Shown: piece after piece, positions 30,733 through 39,430 of the stretch
Position numbering within the stretch: position 1 is the first letter of the stretch
Layout: the number at the start of each line of letters is the position of its first letter
Source: a virus
IMG/VR virus record: IMGVR_UViG_3300020408_000012
Span: 1 to 40,840 of that record
Direction: 5' to 3' (one strand)
DNA: 40,840 nucleotides
Made by a program: the position numbers and the translations under genes
Notes under the pieces: model-generated
What the model saw: the letters and a program-made list of their open reading frames with translations, nothing else
Told to the model about the DNA's origin: nothing
Databases searched by the model: none

Positions 30733-31685
30733 GCTTGACCTCCACCACTAGGTTGTAAAGCTCTATATATACCAAGTCCTGTAAGACCAGCACCTGTAGC
30801 TTGGCTTATCAATCCGGGTTGTCTTTGAAATGTTGATACTGTTTGGTCTGGTTTAATAGGAACACCTTGAAGCACATTACTAAAGAATCCTATTTGGTCT
30901 CTATCAAAGTCTCTTTGTCTTACAAAATCATCATAACCTATATCAAGACCAGCTTGTCTCATTGCTCTTTCTTGCTCACCTATTCTGCCTAAAGCACCAA
31001 TTCTATTAACAGCATCTTGCTGAATTAAAGAACCTATATCTGCAAGTGAACGACTTCCTTGTATTCCAAGTCTTTCTCCAGCTTGTCTTAGCTGTTCTTC
31101 TTGTAGACCTACTTGTCTTTCTCTAGCTAATTGTTGCATAGCCATATTAAATGCTCTGTCTTGTCCTCTAGCTTGTATATCATCTAATCTTTGCCCTAAG
31201 TTTCTTTCTCTTTCAGATTGCATAATAGCTTCACGATAACCGCCTAAACCTCCAGACTGTGCAGCTTTAGAAGCTATTTGATTACCTTGTATAGCAGAAC
31301 CTCTTATTGCTTCTCTCTTAGCTATATCTGTTACTGCTTGTTGATATGGATTCATAAACTGACTTATGCCATCTTCAAAAGATAATCTTTCATATGGATT
31401 TATATTTGGTCTGCTTGTAGCTATTTGTCCAAGGCTATCAGCAGCTTGAGTAAATTCATCAGGCGTACCTGCAGTAGCAAAACCTCTAGTCATAGCTTGT
31501 GATAAAGCTTCATCAGGTCCAAAGTCTGCAAGTCTTATTCCACCATATGGAGTGTATTGTTGTAAACTTGCTGACTCAGACCTTTGTAAAAGTCTGTCAA
31601 AATAAGGTTGTGCAAATGCTGGAAGTTTTGTAGAAAAAACTTCTTGTTTCTGCGGAGTACCTCCTCCGCCTTTATATCTTCTCAT
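30729..31685 (-). CDS. Internal virion protein, 318 aa
   Basis: ATG 31685 with GAGGT ribosome binding site, 14-nt overlap with the upstream gene. Starts MRRYKGGGGTPQKQEVFSTK; Gly-rich N-terminus and a central long Arg/Gln-rich helix (EAIMQSERERNLGQRLDD; LARERQVGLQEEQLRQAGER). The C-terminus is Gly-rich (GAGLTGLGIYRAL). I associate this type with the small internal/ejection proteins of marine podoviruses. Role in DNA ejection is inferred. Confidence 0.65.
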   Translation of the reverse strand: MRRYKGGGGTPQKQEVFSTKLPAFAQPYFDRLLQRSESASLQQYTPYGGIRLADFGPDEALSQAMTRGFATAGTPDEFTQAADSLGQIATSRPNINPYERLSFEDGISQFMNPYQQAVTDIAKREAIRGSAIQGNQIASKAAQSGGLGGYREAIMQSERERNLGQRLDDIQARGQDRAFNMAMQQLARERQVGLQEEQLRQAGERLGIQGSRSLADIGSLIQQDAVNRIGALGRIGEQERAMRQAGLDIGYDDFVRQRDFDRDQIGFFSNVLQGVPIKPDQTVSTFQRQPGLISQATGAGLTGLGIYRALQPSGGGQA

Positions 31686-32151
31686 CTTTTACCTCAAAGT
31701 TATATTCGAAAAAAACTGCTAGCTTTTTCCAATCTTTATCTTTAATCCAGTTCCAAAATCCTGCACGACCTATACCTTCTATACCATCGCATCCATCTCT
31801 TTTACCAACTACTTCTAACTCTTCTATAAGAGTTTCAACCCAGTCCTCCATATTATTTCCAGTAATATGTTCAAGACTTAACATGGCTTTGCCTGTTGGA
31901 TAAATTACTTTTTGTGTCACCACTATTCCTTTTATATCAAATGAGCCAGTATCAAATACTATCCAAAGTCTATGACTGCCATTTAAACAATCATAAAAAA
32001 CATCTTCAGGTCTAATGCGACCATTAGAACGCTTACAAGATTTTTCTAAGTATTTTTTAGCACCTTCCCAAACTAAAACTAATTCATCATTATTGACTAT
32101 AGAAAAATTATATTCTCCAGTAGCTTCATTTTTTAATGCAACATCATTCAT
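31672..32151 (-). CDS. GNAT-like protein in the virion operon, 159 aa
   Basis: Starts MNDVALKNEATGEYNFSIVN. The pattern of strands and helices (RLWIVFDTGSFDIKGIVVTQ, then an RxGxxxW region RAGFWNWIKDKDWKK) resembles the GNAT-fold proteins often encoded among podovirus internal virion genes. There is no clear acetyl-CoA Q/RxxGxG/A loop, so enzymatic activity is doubtful. ATGA overlap with the upstream gene. Function inferred from position. Confidence 0.5.
   Translation of the reverse strand: MNDVALKNEATGEYNFSIVNNDELVLVWEGAKKYLEKSCKRSNGRIRPEDVFYDCLNGSHRLWIVFDTGSFDIKGIVVTQKVIYPTGKAMLSLEHITGNNMEDWVETLIEELEVVGKRDGCDGIEGIGRAGFWNWIKDKDWKKLAVFFEYNFEVKDEKI
31851..31872. repeat. Weak dispersed quasi-palindrome copy
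   Basis: ATTATTTCCAGTAATATGTT in the GNAT-like gene; sense strand encodes HITGNN. Confidence 0.4.
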
Positions 32152-33998
32152 GCTGGCAACACCTTGCTGTTATCTATAGGTTTAGCTTGTTTTGTAGTTC
32201 CATATTTTTCTTTACGAACTCTATCCATCATGTCATATAGTTCTTTTGCACCAGCATCAGAACTGCCATCGCCTAACATAGACACTACATCTGCAGGAAC
32301 TATAAATTCATCTTGAGATACAGCTATAGTTTCTTTACCTCCAATGTTTCCTCGAAGGTCATCATCCATACCGCCATTACCTATACCTGCAATTAATCCT
32401 TCTGTTTGTGCATTAGGTATTAAAGATTGTAAAACCTCTTCTCTCAAAGCTAAGTAAGCATCTGTTCCATATTTTTCTACAAACTTTTGTACAATACTGT
32501 CATCTTCTGTTTCTCCCATAATAAAAGCTTTTGCCTCTTTTATTAGAGGGTCGATAGCTGTTTCGCCACCTTCATTAAAAAGATTTTGACTGGCTGTTCC
32601 ACTACCTATTTCTCCTCCAGAATCTATATACCTTTTTAAGTCTCCTCTAGGTTTTAACCCCATACCCATAGTTATACCAGCAAGTGCTGACATAGGAATT
32701 CCATTAAAAGTATCTGGTATATTATCCATAAAATAATTTTGTGTTGGCATAGGCTCTAATGGTTTTAAGTTCATTTCAGGACTAGCTATAGCTGACTTTT
32801 CTAAAAAAGCTGGAGGTGCAACACCTGTATATTTTTGATAAGGGTCTATAGATGTTTGAGTTGGAACACTTTTATAATCTACATCAAATCCACCTTTGCT
32901 AAAGTTATCGTAAAAATCTGGTGACATTGGTTGTTGCTGTATAGTTCTATTTGCATCAGTACCATCTTCCATAATAGTCATAGCTGCAGGATTCATAGTT
33001 GCTGGATTAAAATATAAAACTTCAGGATTTATGCCGGGCATATAATCTGTGTTAATTGCATAAGGTCTTTTTTGTCTAGAAATAACTTGTGGTTTTGTAT
33101 CGCCACCTTCATTAAATTGTGTTAGACCTCCTGAAGCTGAATACAATATAGGCTCAGGTCTCATCATAGCTTCATACTCTCTTTGCAATAAGTCTTGCCT
33201 TTGACCTTCTGCTAAATCTTCTTCATATTGTTCTTGTGCTTGTATCATTCCTAAGCCACTACCGCCTATACCAATAGGTAAATAAGCTGCTGGCTGTGCA
33301 GCACCTGAAGCTAAATTATCAAATACAGAAGTAAACTTACCAAAACCTTCTGCTCCTGATACAGGAGTAAAAGCATCTTTAGCAGATGTTAATAAACTGG
33401 TAGAACCATCTTTTGCAGCTTGCAATGCTGATTGTGTAACTGCTTCTCCTGCTTTTTGAGAAGCTTCAGCTATACCAGCTTTTGCAGTTTCTGACAAAAC
33501 TTCTTTACCCGCTTCTTGTACTAAAGCTTCTGTTCCAGCAGAACCAAGTTCTTCTAATGCACTTCCTAATGCTTGACTTGTTAATTCTTCTGCACCAGCT
33601 TCAGCAGCAGCTTTAGCAGTTTGTTCTGTAGCAGTTTTTGCTGCAGCTTCTGCACCTTTAGCAGCAGCACCAGCACCCTGTAATATAGAACCAAAACCAT
33701 ACGAAGTTAGACCAGCTAACAAACCTTTCTTTAAATCTCCTTCTAACAAACCTGTTGCTAGACCTGAGCCAAGACCAGCACCTACTGGTCCGCCAAATAC
33801 ACCGCCTACAACACTTGCAGCAATAGGTATTAAGTCTTTTAAACCAAAAGCTTCAGCTAATCCAGTTTGTGGATTGATAGTCATTGCACCCATTTGTGCT
33901 AACCCAGCAACTTCAGTTGGGTTCATATGCACAAGAGTAGTGTCTCCATATCTTCCTCTAGAAGCTATGTTTTTAACTTGGCTTTGAATATTATTCAT
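32148..33998 (-). CDS. Internal virion / tail structural protein, 616 aa
   Basis: ATG 33998 follows GAGGACTAAT, just after the upstream stop; an in-frame ATG at 34025 lies inside the upstream gene. Starts MNNIQSQVKNIASRGRYGDT and contains HMNPTEVAGLAQMG, followed by a Gly/Ala hydrophobic segment (IAASVVGGVFGGPVGAGLGS) that could insert in membrane. The middle is Ala-rich helix and the second half has SGGLTQFNEGGD and LFNEGGETAID. Near the C-terminus is ETIAVSQDEFIVPADVVSML. Similar architecture is common in marine podovirus ejection proteins. No enzymatic motif seen. Confidence 0.65.
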   Translation of the reverse strand: MNNIQSQVKNIASRGRYGDTTLVHMNPTEVAGLAQMGAMTINPQTGLAEAFGLKDLIPIAASVVGGVFGGPVGAGLGSGLATGLLEGDLKKGLLAGLTSYGFGSILQGAGAAAKGAEAAAKTATEQTAKAAAEAGAEELTSQALGSALEELGSAGTEALVQEAGKEVLSETAKAGIAEASQKAGEAVTQSALQAAKDGSTSLLTSAKDAFTPVSGAEGFGKFTSVFDNLASGAAQPAAYLPIGIGGSGLGMIQAQEQYEEDLAEGQRQDLLQREYEAMMRPEPILYSASGGLTQFNEGGDTKPQVISRQKRPYAINTDYMPGINPEVLYFNPATMNPAAMTIMEDGTDANRTIQQQPMSPDFYDNFSKGGFDVDYKSVPTQTSIDPYQKYTGVAPPAFLEKSAIASPEMNLKPLEPMPTQNYFMDNIPDTFNGIPMSALAGITMGMGLKPRGDLKRYIDSGGEIGSGTASQNLFNEGGETAIDPLIKEAKAFIMGETEDDSIVQKFVEKYGTDAYLALREEVLQSLIPNAQTEGLIAGIGNGGMDDDLRGNIGGKETIAVSQDEFIVPADVVSMLGDGSSDAGAKELYDMMDRVRKEKYGTTKQAKPIDNSKVLPA

Positions 33999-33999
33999 A

Positions 34000-34335
34000 T
34001 TAGTCCTCAGATGTTTCACAGCCAAATGCGTTAAAGCTTAAATTAGCTGTAGACGCATATGCCTTTATTTTATCAGTTTCATTAAGGGTAATGCCAATGA
34101 CGATTGTGTCAGTTGTATTACCACTTAATGCTTTGTCATAAATTAAATAGTCTTTGTTTGATGTAGCAGAACCAGTAGCAGATACTGAAATTCTATATGT
34201 AGCTGCACCCGAATCTCTATTAGCTATTACTAACGAACTAATAGTAGTTTGATTTGATGCAGGTACTTCATATAAGTCTGTTTCAGTAGTTGCATTTGGT
34301 GCTACTTGTCCTAGTATTTTTAAAGTATCAGACAT
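34000..34335 (-). CDS. Small beta-rich virion protein, 111 aa
   Basis: Starts MSDTLKILGQVAPNATTETD after AAAGGAA. It is rich in Ser/Thr/Ala with alternating hydrophobic residues (TTISSLVIANRDSGAATYRI; NETDKIKAYASTANLSFNAF), the look of a small beta-sandwich used in capsid decoration or tail fibre tips. Short overlap with the upstream gene. Exact role unknown. Confidence 0.65.
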   Translation of the reverse strand: MSDTLKILGQVAPNATTETDLYEVPASNQTTISSLVIANRDSGAATYRISVSATGSATSNKDYLIYDKALSGNTTDTIVIGITLNETDKIKAYASTANLSFNAFGCETSED

Positions 34336-34534
34336 TTCCTTTAGTACCCATTAATAAAAATTGATGACGTTTAATTGACTTAGATAATGCAGCAGTTCTT
34401 AAAGTATCTACATTAGCTAAATCATTAAATATGTCTTGTATTATTTGCTCAATAGTTCTTCTAGTAACTAATTCATTATCTAATTGATAATCTGTTTCAG
34501 GTAATGGTAAAGGTGGTGACGATTTAGCTGCCAT
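34328..34534 (-). CDS. Small structural-operon protein, 68 aa
   Basis: Ribosome binding site GGGAGGAAGTA before ATG 34534, overlapping the stop of the tail gene by one base. Starts MAAKSSPPLPLPETDYQLDN: Pro-rich head and one helix (RRTIEQIIQDIFNDLANV). Function unknown; tight packing in the virion operon supports it. Confidence 0.65.
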   Translation of the reverse strand: MAAKSSPPLPLPETDYQLDNELVTRRTIEQIIQDIFNDLANVDTLRTAALSKSIKRHQFLLMGTKGNV

Positions 34535-36378
34535 TACTTCCTCCCATCAGCACGAATATCAAATCTAGAATCTCCTAGTCTCCAACGAAAATCACCAGCA
34601 TTGTTTTCAATACGAAGAGAAACTTGTCTTGTTCTGCCTCTTGTATTTTTAAACTGTGTGGTTGGTGTTAAAGAAATAGTAGATAAAGTTGAACGACTTT
34701 CTGCAGGATACCTTCTACCTTTTAAAGTCAAATTAACAGTATCATTAGCATTACTAGATTCTAAAAACTCAATGTCTGGAATAACTTTACTAATAAACAT
34801 AAATGATTCTCCATCTGGGTCTAAATCAATATCTGCTGATTCTATATAGGCACTAAAACCAGAACCATCTGCAGTATTACCGCTTTCATGATTATAAAGA
34901 TAATTATTATTTGTATTATCTAATTTTCCAGTTGCTAGTGGAAAATCTAACAAAGGTGCTTGATTCCAAGATGTTCTTGTAAAGCCATCTGTAGTAGTTC
35001 CAACAGTCCAAACTTTTTCTGCATAGTTATAAGTTACATACCTATCTATTTCTGTACTACTTGCAGAAGGATAAAACCAAATTATTTCATTATGAGCTTG
35101 ATTGTGTCCTGCAAAAATTTTAAATCTTTGTGATTTATTTATGTTGCTAAAAACATGGTCTAACACAGTACAAGGTATTCTTTCTATATTACCTGTTGCT
35201 CTGTAAAAAGCACCATCATCCATAAAGTAAACTTGACCACCTACTGCAACTCCTGCTTTAGGTGCAATCATTCCTATTCCTCTAGCTATTTCATTAAAAG
35301 AAAAATAAAAAGGACTGCCAACAAATCTCATAGAAAAAATACTTGTATCAGTAAAAACTAATGTTTCTTGTCTTGTTTGTATAGCACCAATAATTTGACT
35401 ACCTGATGATAGCTTTACTCCACCTGCTGAGTTTGTAGCAGATGGTGTCCAATCAAACATATTTTCAGAGTCTGACCATCTAACAAATAAAGGGTCTACT
35501 GTATTACTACCTATTGGATTACATCCTAATGCTATTAAATGTCTATCAACATCAGAAGTCATAACTTGAAAAGCTGATATAGGACAATTACTTGCACCTG
35601 CTACAGAACTAGCTAATATTCCTCTAGTGTTTGTGCTATTAGCATTTTGCCATACAAATAATGGACCACCTCTAGGTATAGCAACTAAATCTTCTCCAAA
35701 GTTATCAATAGACCATAGTCTTAATTGACTAAAAACCGCAACAGGACTTGTGCTACCCCATGTTCCTGTATTCCATTGACCCGCACCCCAACCTGAACCT
35801 GCGACAAATACATCTAAACCTGAGCCATATAAATATGTACCAACTGTATTTGAACCGCCACCACTACCAGTATGGTTTGAAGCTTGAGCTAAAGTGACTG
35901 TATAAGTATTAGTTGTTGTAGTTTGTATTTGATATTCTTGGTTCAAAACATTAGCAGTAACATTACCGCCTAAAGCTACAGCACCAGAAAAAATTACAAA
36001 ATCTCCGGGATTTGTATTATGTGCTGTGTCATTTACTGTTAAAGTTGTAGAACCGCTTGTTGCTGTAAAAGTCACATCACCTGCAGCAGTAGTATTATCA
36101 ATAGGTGTAATATCATAAAAAGTATTACCTTCTTGTATATACCATTTTAAATGTGTGCCTAAAGAATTATAACTTTGCAAAGTTGATGTTTTGTAAGTAT
36201 GTAATGCTCTGCAAGTTCCTAAAAAACTATTAGTTGAATTTTTGGACCAACCTCCTATTTTTTCAGGTTTACCAAATCTAAATCTAATTTTGTCAGAATC
36301 TGTCCAGCCACCTTCATTTGCATATGAAGTTAGCTCTTTATTTATTCCGGGTCTGAATTGATATTTAACTAATGCCAT
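34534..36378 (-). CDS. Tail/DNA-stabilisation protein (P22 gp10-like), 614 aa
   Basis: Starts MALVKYQFRPGINKELTSYA; the opening RPGI-x-KE-T-Y-x-EGGW-x-DSDKIRFR-G-PEKIGGW is characteristic of packaged-DNA stabilisation/tail hub proteins of podoviruses. Repeating beta blades with Gly/Ser/Thr (SQIIGAIQTRQETLVFTD; APKAGVAVGGQVYFMDDG) fit a beta-propeller. It would sit below the portal. The assignment rests on the N-terminal pattern and context. Confidence 0.72.
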   Translation of the reverse strand: MALVKYQFRPGINKELTSYANEGGWTDSDKIRFRFGKPEKIGGWSKNSTNSFLGTCRALHTYKTSTLQSYNSLGTHLKWYIQEGNTFYDITPIDNTTAAGDVTFTATSGSTTLTVNDTAHNTNPGDFVIFSGAVALGGNVTANVLNQEYQIQTTTTNTYTVTLAQASNHTGSGGGSNTVGTYLYGSGLDVFVAGSGWGAGQWNTGTWGSTSPVAVFSQLRLWSIDNFGEDLVAIPRGGPLFVWQNANSTNTRGILASSVAGASNCPISAFQVMTSDVDRHLIALGCNPIGSNTVDPLFVRWSDSENMFDWTPSATNSAGGVKLSSGSQIIGAIQTRQETLVFTDTSIFSMRFVGSPFYFSFNEIARGIGMIAPKAGVAVGGQVYFMDDGAFYRATGNIERIPCTVLDHVFSNINKSQRFKIFAGHNQAHNEIIWFYPSASSTEIDRYVTYNYAEKVWTVGTTTDGFTRTSWNQAPLLDFPLATGKLDNTNNNYLYNHESGNTADGSGFSAYIESADIDLDPDGESFMFISKVIPDIEFLESSNANDTVNLTLKGRRYPAESRSTLSTISLTPTTQFKNTRGRTRQVSLRIENNAGDFRWRLGDSRFDIRADGRK

Positions 36379-36822
36379 TTATACTTCGTGCCAAGGCTCT
36401 CCTTGAAAAAGCAAAGCTTCTGCTTCTCTTCTTCTAACTAATCCTTGTAATACTTCTCCTCCAGCCTTATTCCATCTCTTCATTTGATATGGAACTTCTT
36501 CGTACATTTCTTTATTTAAAACTTTAAGCATAGTAGAACTAGCTAAATTTGTTGGTCCTAAGTTATATGTCCAACAAACCAAAGCATCAAACTGACATTG
36601 CTCTAATTCTACATCTACTAAATCTTCGACATAACTTTCAAACTCTTCAAGCTCTATTTCTAAAAATGCTTCTGCTTCTTCTTTAGATATTTCCATGCCT
36701 TCAAATACATCTTTAGTGTGACCCCAACCTATAGTCCAAACCCCAACACTATCTTGATAAGCTGTAAGTTCTAAGCCTTCAAATTTTTTTATAAGGGCAA
36801 TACCCTCTTTAGATATTTTCAT
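36379..36822 (-). CDS. Phage lysozyme (T4 type, GH24)
   Basis: 147 aa from ATG 36822, with GAGGAA 7 nt upstream and just after the o-spanin stop; a longer frame from 36882 lies inside that gene. Catalytic triad pattern is intact: E15 in KKFEG, D24 in AYQDSVG, T36 in GWGHT. The C-terminal half has QFDALVCWTYNLG and LVRRREAEALLF, as in endolysins. It cuts the glycan strands of peptidoglycan. There is no signal peptide, so release needs a holin, which I cannot identify in the window. Confidence 0.93.
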   Translation of the reverse strand: MKISKEGIALIKKFEGLELTAYQDSVGVWTIGWGHTKDVFEGMEISKEEAEAFLEIELEEFESYVEDLVDVELEQCQFDALVCWTYNLGPTNLASSTMLKVLNKEMYEEVPYQMKRWNKAGGEVLQGLVRRREAEALLFQGEPWHEV

Positions 36823-36826
36823 TTTC

Positions 36827-37201
36827 TTATTCCTCGTTGGTAGTGACTTTTCTATAGTAGACCACCACTTCTTTAAGCTCATTTATATACCTCTTCAGTT
36901 CTTGCATATTGTAAGCCATCAACTCATAGTCTGGAATTGACATAGCTACGAATACTATACGACCTTCTTCTTTTTTTACTCTTTCTAAAAACTCATCAAC
37001 ATTAATCTCTGATACTACAAACCAATATGGCTCTTTCAAATCTATCTCTCTAGGCATAACTGGTTGAGCTATGGTTCTTTTGAGAGGCTTGCTTATTACA
37101 TCTACTTGTTTAGGAATCAGGCTGCAACTGTAAGCCATTATCGAGACCATCAATAATACGACTATCTGTTTCAATACCTTCAAATACTTCTTTAGTTCCA
37201 T
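36827..37201 (-). CDS. Probable o-spanin lipoprotein (Rz1-like)
   Basis: 124 aa with ribosome binding site GAGGG inside the preceding gene. N-terminal hydrophobic segment VVLLMVSIMAYSC is a lipobox with Cys26. It starts 92 nt inside the i-spanin gene in another frame, the classic Rz/Rz1 nesting, and the lysozyme gene follows. It is longer than usual Rz1 proteins, with a folded part (PYWFVVSEINVDEFLERVKK; KRYINELKEVVVYYRK). The folded region could give another function, so the spanin label is likely but not certain. Confidence 0.65.
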   Translation of the reverse strand: MELKKYLKVLKQIVVLLMVSIMAYSCSLIPKQVDVISKPLKRTIAQPVMPREIDLKEPYWFVVSEINVDEFLERVKKEEGRIVFVAMSIPDYELMAYNMQELKRYINELKEVVVYYRKVTTNEE

Positions 37202-37502
37202 TGTTCACCCTCTTTTCTATCAACCCCGGTTTAGCTGCTGCTAGCTTGCTAAGATTGTGTCTTTTAAAAATATCAAGATACCTATTCATCTCTAGTTCGA
37301 TTTCTTGGTTTCTTGTTTGAAGTTCTACTAATCCTCGTGTTTGCATTTCAAAATCTTGTTGCATACTTTCTATTGCTTCTTTTTGTTCTTGGTCTCTTAA
37401 CTCATATGCTCTATTCAAAGATTGAAGAGAAGAATTTTGCCAATACAAAAATCCACATATAGAAATCAAAACTGCTATAACTCCTAAAAGTATTTTACTC
37501 AT
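37110..37502 (-). CDS. Probable i-spanin (Rz-like)
   Basis: 130 aa from ATG 37502 (ATGA overlap with the upstream gene). One N-terminal membrane segment (ILLGVIAVLISICGFLYW, residues 4-21) is followed by a long coiled coil (LRDQEQKEAIESMQQDFEMQ; LQTRNQEIELEMNRYL). This is the inner-membrane spanin plan. With the overlapping lipoprotein it would span the periplasm and fuse the membranes at lysis. Confidence 0.75.
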   Translation of the reverse strand: MSKILLGVIAVLISICGFLYWQNSSLQSLNRAYELRDQEQKEAIESMQQDFEMQTRGLVELQTRNQEIELEMNRYLDIFKRHNLSKLAAAKPGLIEKRVNNGTKEVFEGIETDSRIIDGLDNGLQLQPDS

Positions 37503-37690
37503 TGACCACACACCACAAAGATTCCATCAACTACTTGACAGTTATCGTTCTTATCTACAGTAATTGTTCCTGCAGTTGCTTTGCCTTGCTTCATAATAAA
37601 ATTATTTGTAGCTTCATCATAAGCTACGATTGTTTCTGTACAACCTAATAAAAATGCAAATGTAATTATTGTTAATAATATTTTTCTCAT
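37499..37690 (-). CDS. Small lipoprotein, 63 aa
   Basis: Starts MRKILLTIITFAFLLGC: signal peptide with lipobox LLGC, Cys17. The mature part has two Cys (DNCQVVDGIFVVC) that could pair. Tight overlaps on both sides place it between the curli-like and lysis genes. Whether it serves the curli system, lysis or superinfection exclusion is unknown. Confidence 0.65.
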   Translation of the reverse strand: MRKILLTIITFAFLLGCTETIVAYDEATNNFIMKQGKATAGTITVDKNDNCQVVDGIFVVCGQ

Positions 37691-38808
37691 TGACTTTGTC
37701 TTATCACTATTACTGATGACCCTCCACCATTCACTTTAACTTGATTCATTACTCCATCTTGTTCTAATACAACTAAATAACTTTCACCACTATCTATTTG
37801 TATAGATGTTGATTGTGCAACTTCTCTTGTAAGTTTTATTTCTTGACCTGAAACTACTGTTGTTATCTGTGTTTTTTGGTCTTGACCTATATTAGTTCCT
37901 TCTATATTTACAGCAGATATTGTTTGAGTAAGTTCTTCTTCATTATCTAAAACATCAAGCTCTGTAATTATATCAAGTAAATCTTCTAAAAAATTTACAT
38001 TCAAAGCATCATAATCTAGTTCTGTAAATTCTAATTCGTCTTTATCTAAAGAGTCATCAGCTAAATAATCAATATCTAACTCACCAAAATCTAACAAGTT
38101 GTTATCTTGCTTGCTTTCTGATTGCTCTTCTTCTTGTTCTTTGTTTTCTTCTGGTGGTGCAATCAACAACATATTGTTAATAAAATCTAAAGACAAATCT
38201 AAAATAACTGGTTTACTTGGCATAGCTTCGTAAACTCTAGTTGTTGTTGCTTGATAAGGTTTATTTAATATAACTGTTCCAATAGCAGTTGTGACTGATA
38301 TTTCTCCAGAAGGATTGCCATTTTCATCTGGCAATAATATAAATAAACTCTTACCAGTATCAGGTTCTACTGTAATAGTAAAATCTGTGCCTCGTATACC
38401 AACTACTGCAGAATTAGTTTTTAACTTAATATTTTTTTTTGATATTGCATTGGTTAAGCTTGAAGTAAATCTAGCTGTACCCTTTACAAAATTCAGAGCT
38501 AACTTTGAGTTATCAGGATTTGGGTCAAAAACAAATTCATCTATAACAACCATAGAATGTTCTGTAATTCTTATAGTTGTATCATCTACAAACCTTATGC
38601 CCATACGACCTGCTTCAGTTTGTGCTTTGTCGTAAGACTGAATCCCAAAGTCAGTCACTACATCATAGTTCTTATCTCTTTCTATCCGAGCATATCCTGA
38701 TACTTGTTCTACTGTTCCTATATCAACAACTTGTGCTAGTGCCTTGGTCGTTTTGATTGACACAGAAAGTACCATTAGAACCAGAAGAAGTAATCTTGAG
38801 CCAATCAT
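37687..38808 (-). CDS. Secreted FecR-domain protein, 373 aa
   Basis: I chose ATG 38808 (MIGSRLLLLVLMVLSVSIKT), which gives a clean signal peptide ending near ALAQ; an ATG at 38835 adds nine residues. Residues ~30-180 are a FecR-like domain (GTVEQVSGYARIERD; SYDKAQTEAGRMGIRFVDDT; TNSAVVGIRGTDFTI). An acidic Asp/Glu/Leu-rich stretch follows (about 215-290, for example DELEFTELDYDALNV). The end is a beta segment ending SSVIVIRQSQ. FecR domains occur in envelope-linked signalling and in surface proteins. It overlaps the curlin gene by 86 nt, so they are tied genetically. A role in fibre anchoring is conjecture. Confidence 0.75.
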   Translation of the reverse strand: MIGSRLLLLVLMVLSVSIKTTKALAQVVDIGTVEQVSGYARIERDKNYDVVTDFGIQSYDKAQTEAGRMGIRFVDDTTIRITEHSMVVIDEFVFDPNPDNSKLALNFVKGTARFTSSLTNAISKKNIKLKTNSAVVGIRGTDFTITVEPDTGKSLFILLPDENGNPSGEISVTTAIGTVILNKPYQATTTRVYEAMPSKPVILDLSLDFINNMLLIAPPEENKEQEEEQSESKQDNNLLDFGELDIDYLADDSLDKDELEFTELDYDALNVNFLEDLLDIITELDVLDNEEELTQTISAVNIEGTNIGQDQKTQITTVVSGQEIKLTREVAQSTSIQIDSGESYLVVLEQDGVMNQVKVNGGGSSVIVIRQSQ

Positions 38809-39430
38809 TATCAAGTGTACTTTGTTGTGTGACATTAATAGTTCTAGAGCCTCCAGTATGAGTCAGATGAAAATATGCACCTTGGTAGCCATCTCCATCA
38901 AAAGTGACTGTATTATCAGAGCCACTAATATTCATATAGTTTGTAGCTAAATCTTGGTCAATAGAAGATGTTATGCTGTTGTTTGAACCATTAATAGTCC
39001 AATCTAAATCTAGTGTAGATGCCATTGCATTAGTAGCTTGGTTTAAAGTAAAAGCATTTGAAGAGCCTGATACTTGTACATTTACATTTGAGCTATCTGC
39101 ACCATAAGTATTGTTTGGGTCTGTTTGCATAGCAAATGTATTAGAGTCTCCTGTGAATTCAAAAAACCCTGTATAGCTGTCTGCATATATGTCGCCTCTA
39201 AATAAATTAGAATTACCTAATTGGTTAATATCTAAAGTCATCGTTGCACCATCTAAATCTAAGGCTGTCATAGAACCAGCAGTTGCAGTTAAACCACCAA
39301 TTAAGTTTCCAGAACCTAATTGCTCTATATCTAAATTAGCTGTAGCTCCAGTTTGGTCAATAGATATTTCATTGTCTGCAACAAAAATATTTATTGATAA
39401 CAAAAATATAACTGGTAATAGTTTTATCAT
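38723..39430 (-). CDS. Curlin-repeat (CsgA/CsgB-like) secreted protein, 235 aa
   Basis: Signal peptide MIKLLPVIFLLSINIFVADN. Curlin-type repeats with the S/I-x-Q-x-G-x-x-N pattern are clear early (SIDQTGATANLDIEQLGSGN; LDINQLGNSNLF), then more divergent strand units with GSSN, GSNNS and GSDNT turns up to the end (CVNQNDQGTSTSC). It lacks the regular five repeats of CsgA and has two C-terminal Cys. Encoded right after CsgG, it is the probable amyloid-like export substrate. The dispersed palindrome lies in its first codons (39401-39425). Confidence 0.8.
   Translation of the reverse strand: MIKLLPVIFLLSINIFVADNEISIDQTGATANLDIEQLGSGNLIGGLTATAGSMTALDLDGATMTLDINQLGNSNLFRGDIYADSYTGFFEFTGDSNTFAMQTDPNNTYGADSSNVNVQVSGSSNAFTLNQATNAMASTLDLDWTINGSNNSITSSIDQDLATNYMNISGSDNTVTFDGDGYQGAYFHLTHTGGSRTINVTQQSTLDNDWLKITSSGSNGTFCVNQNDQGTSTSC
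39401..39425. repeat. Dispersed quasi-palindrome copy at the curlin gene start
   Basis: AAAAATATAACTGGTAATAG; the only good copy in the right 12 kb. Confidence 0.6.
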
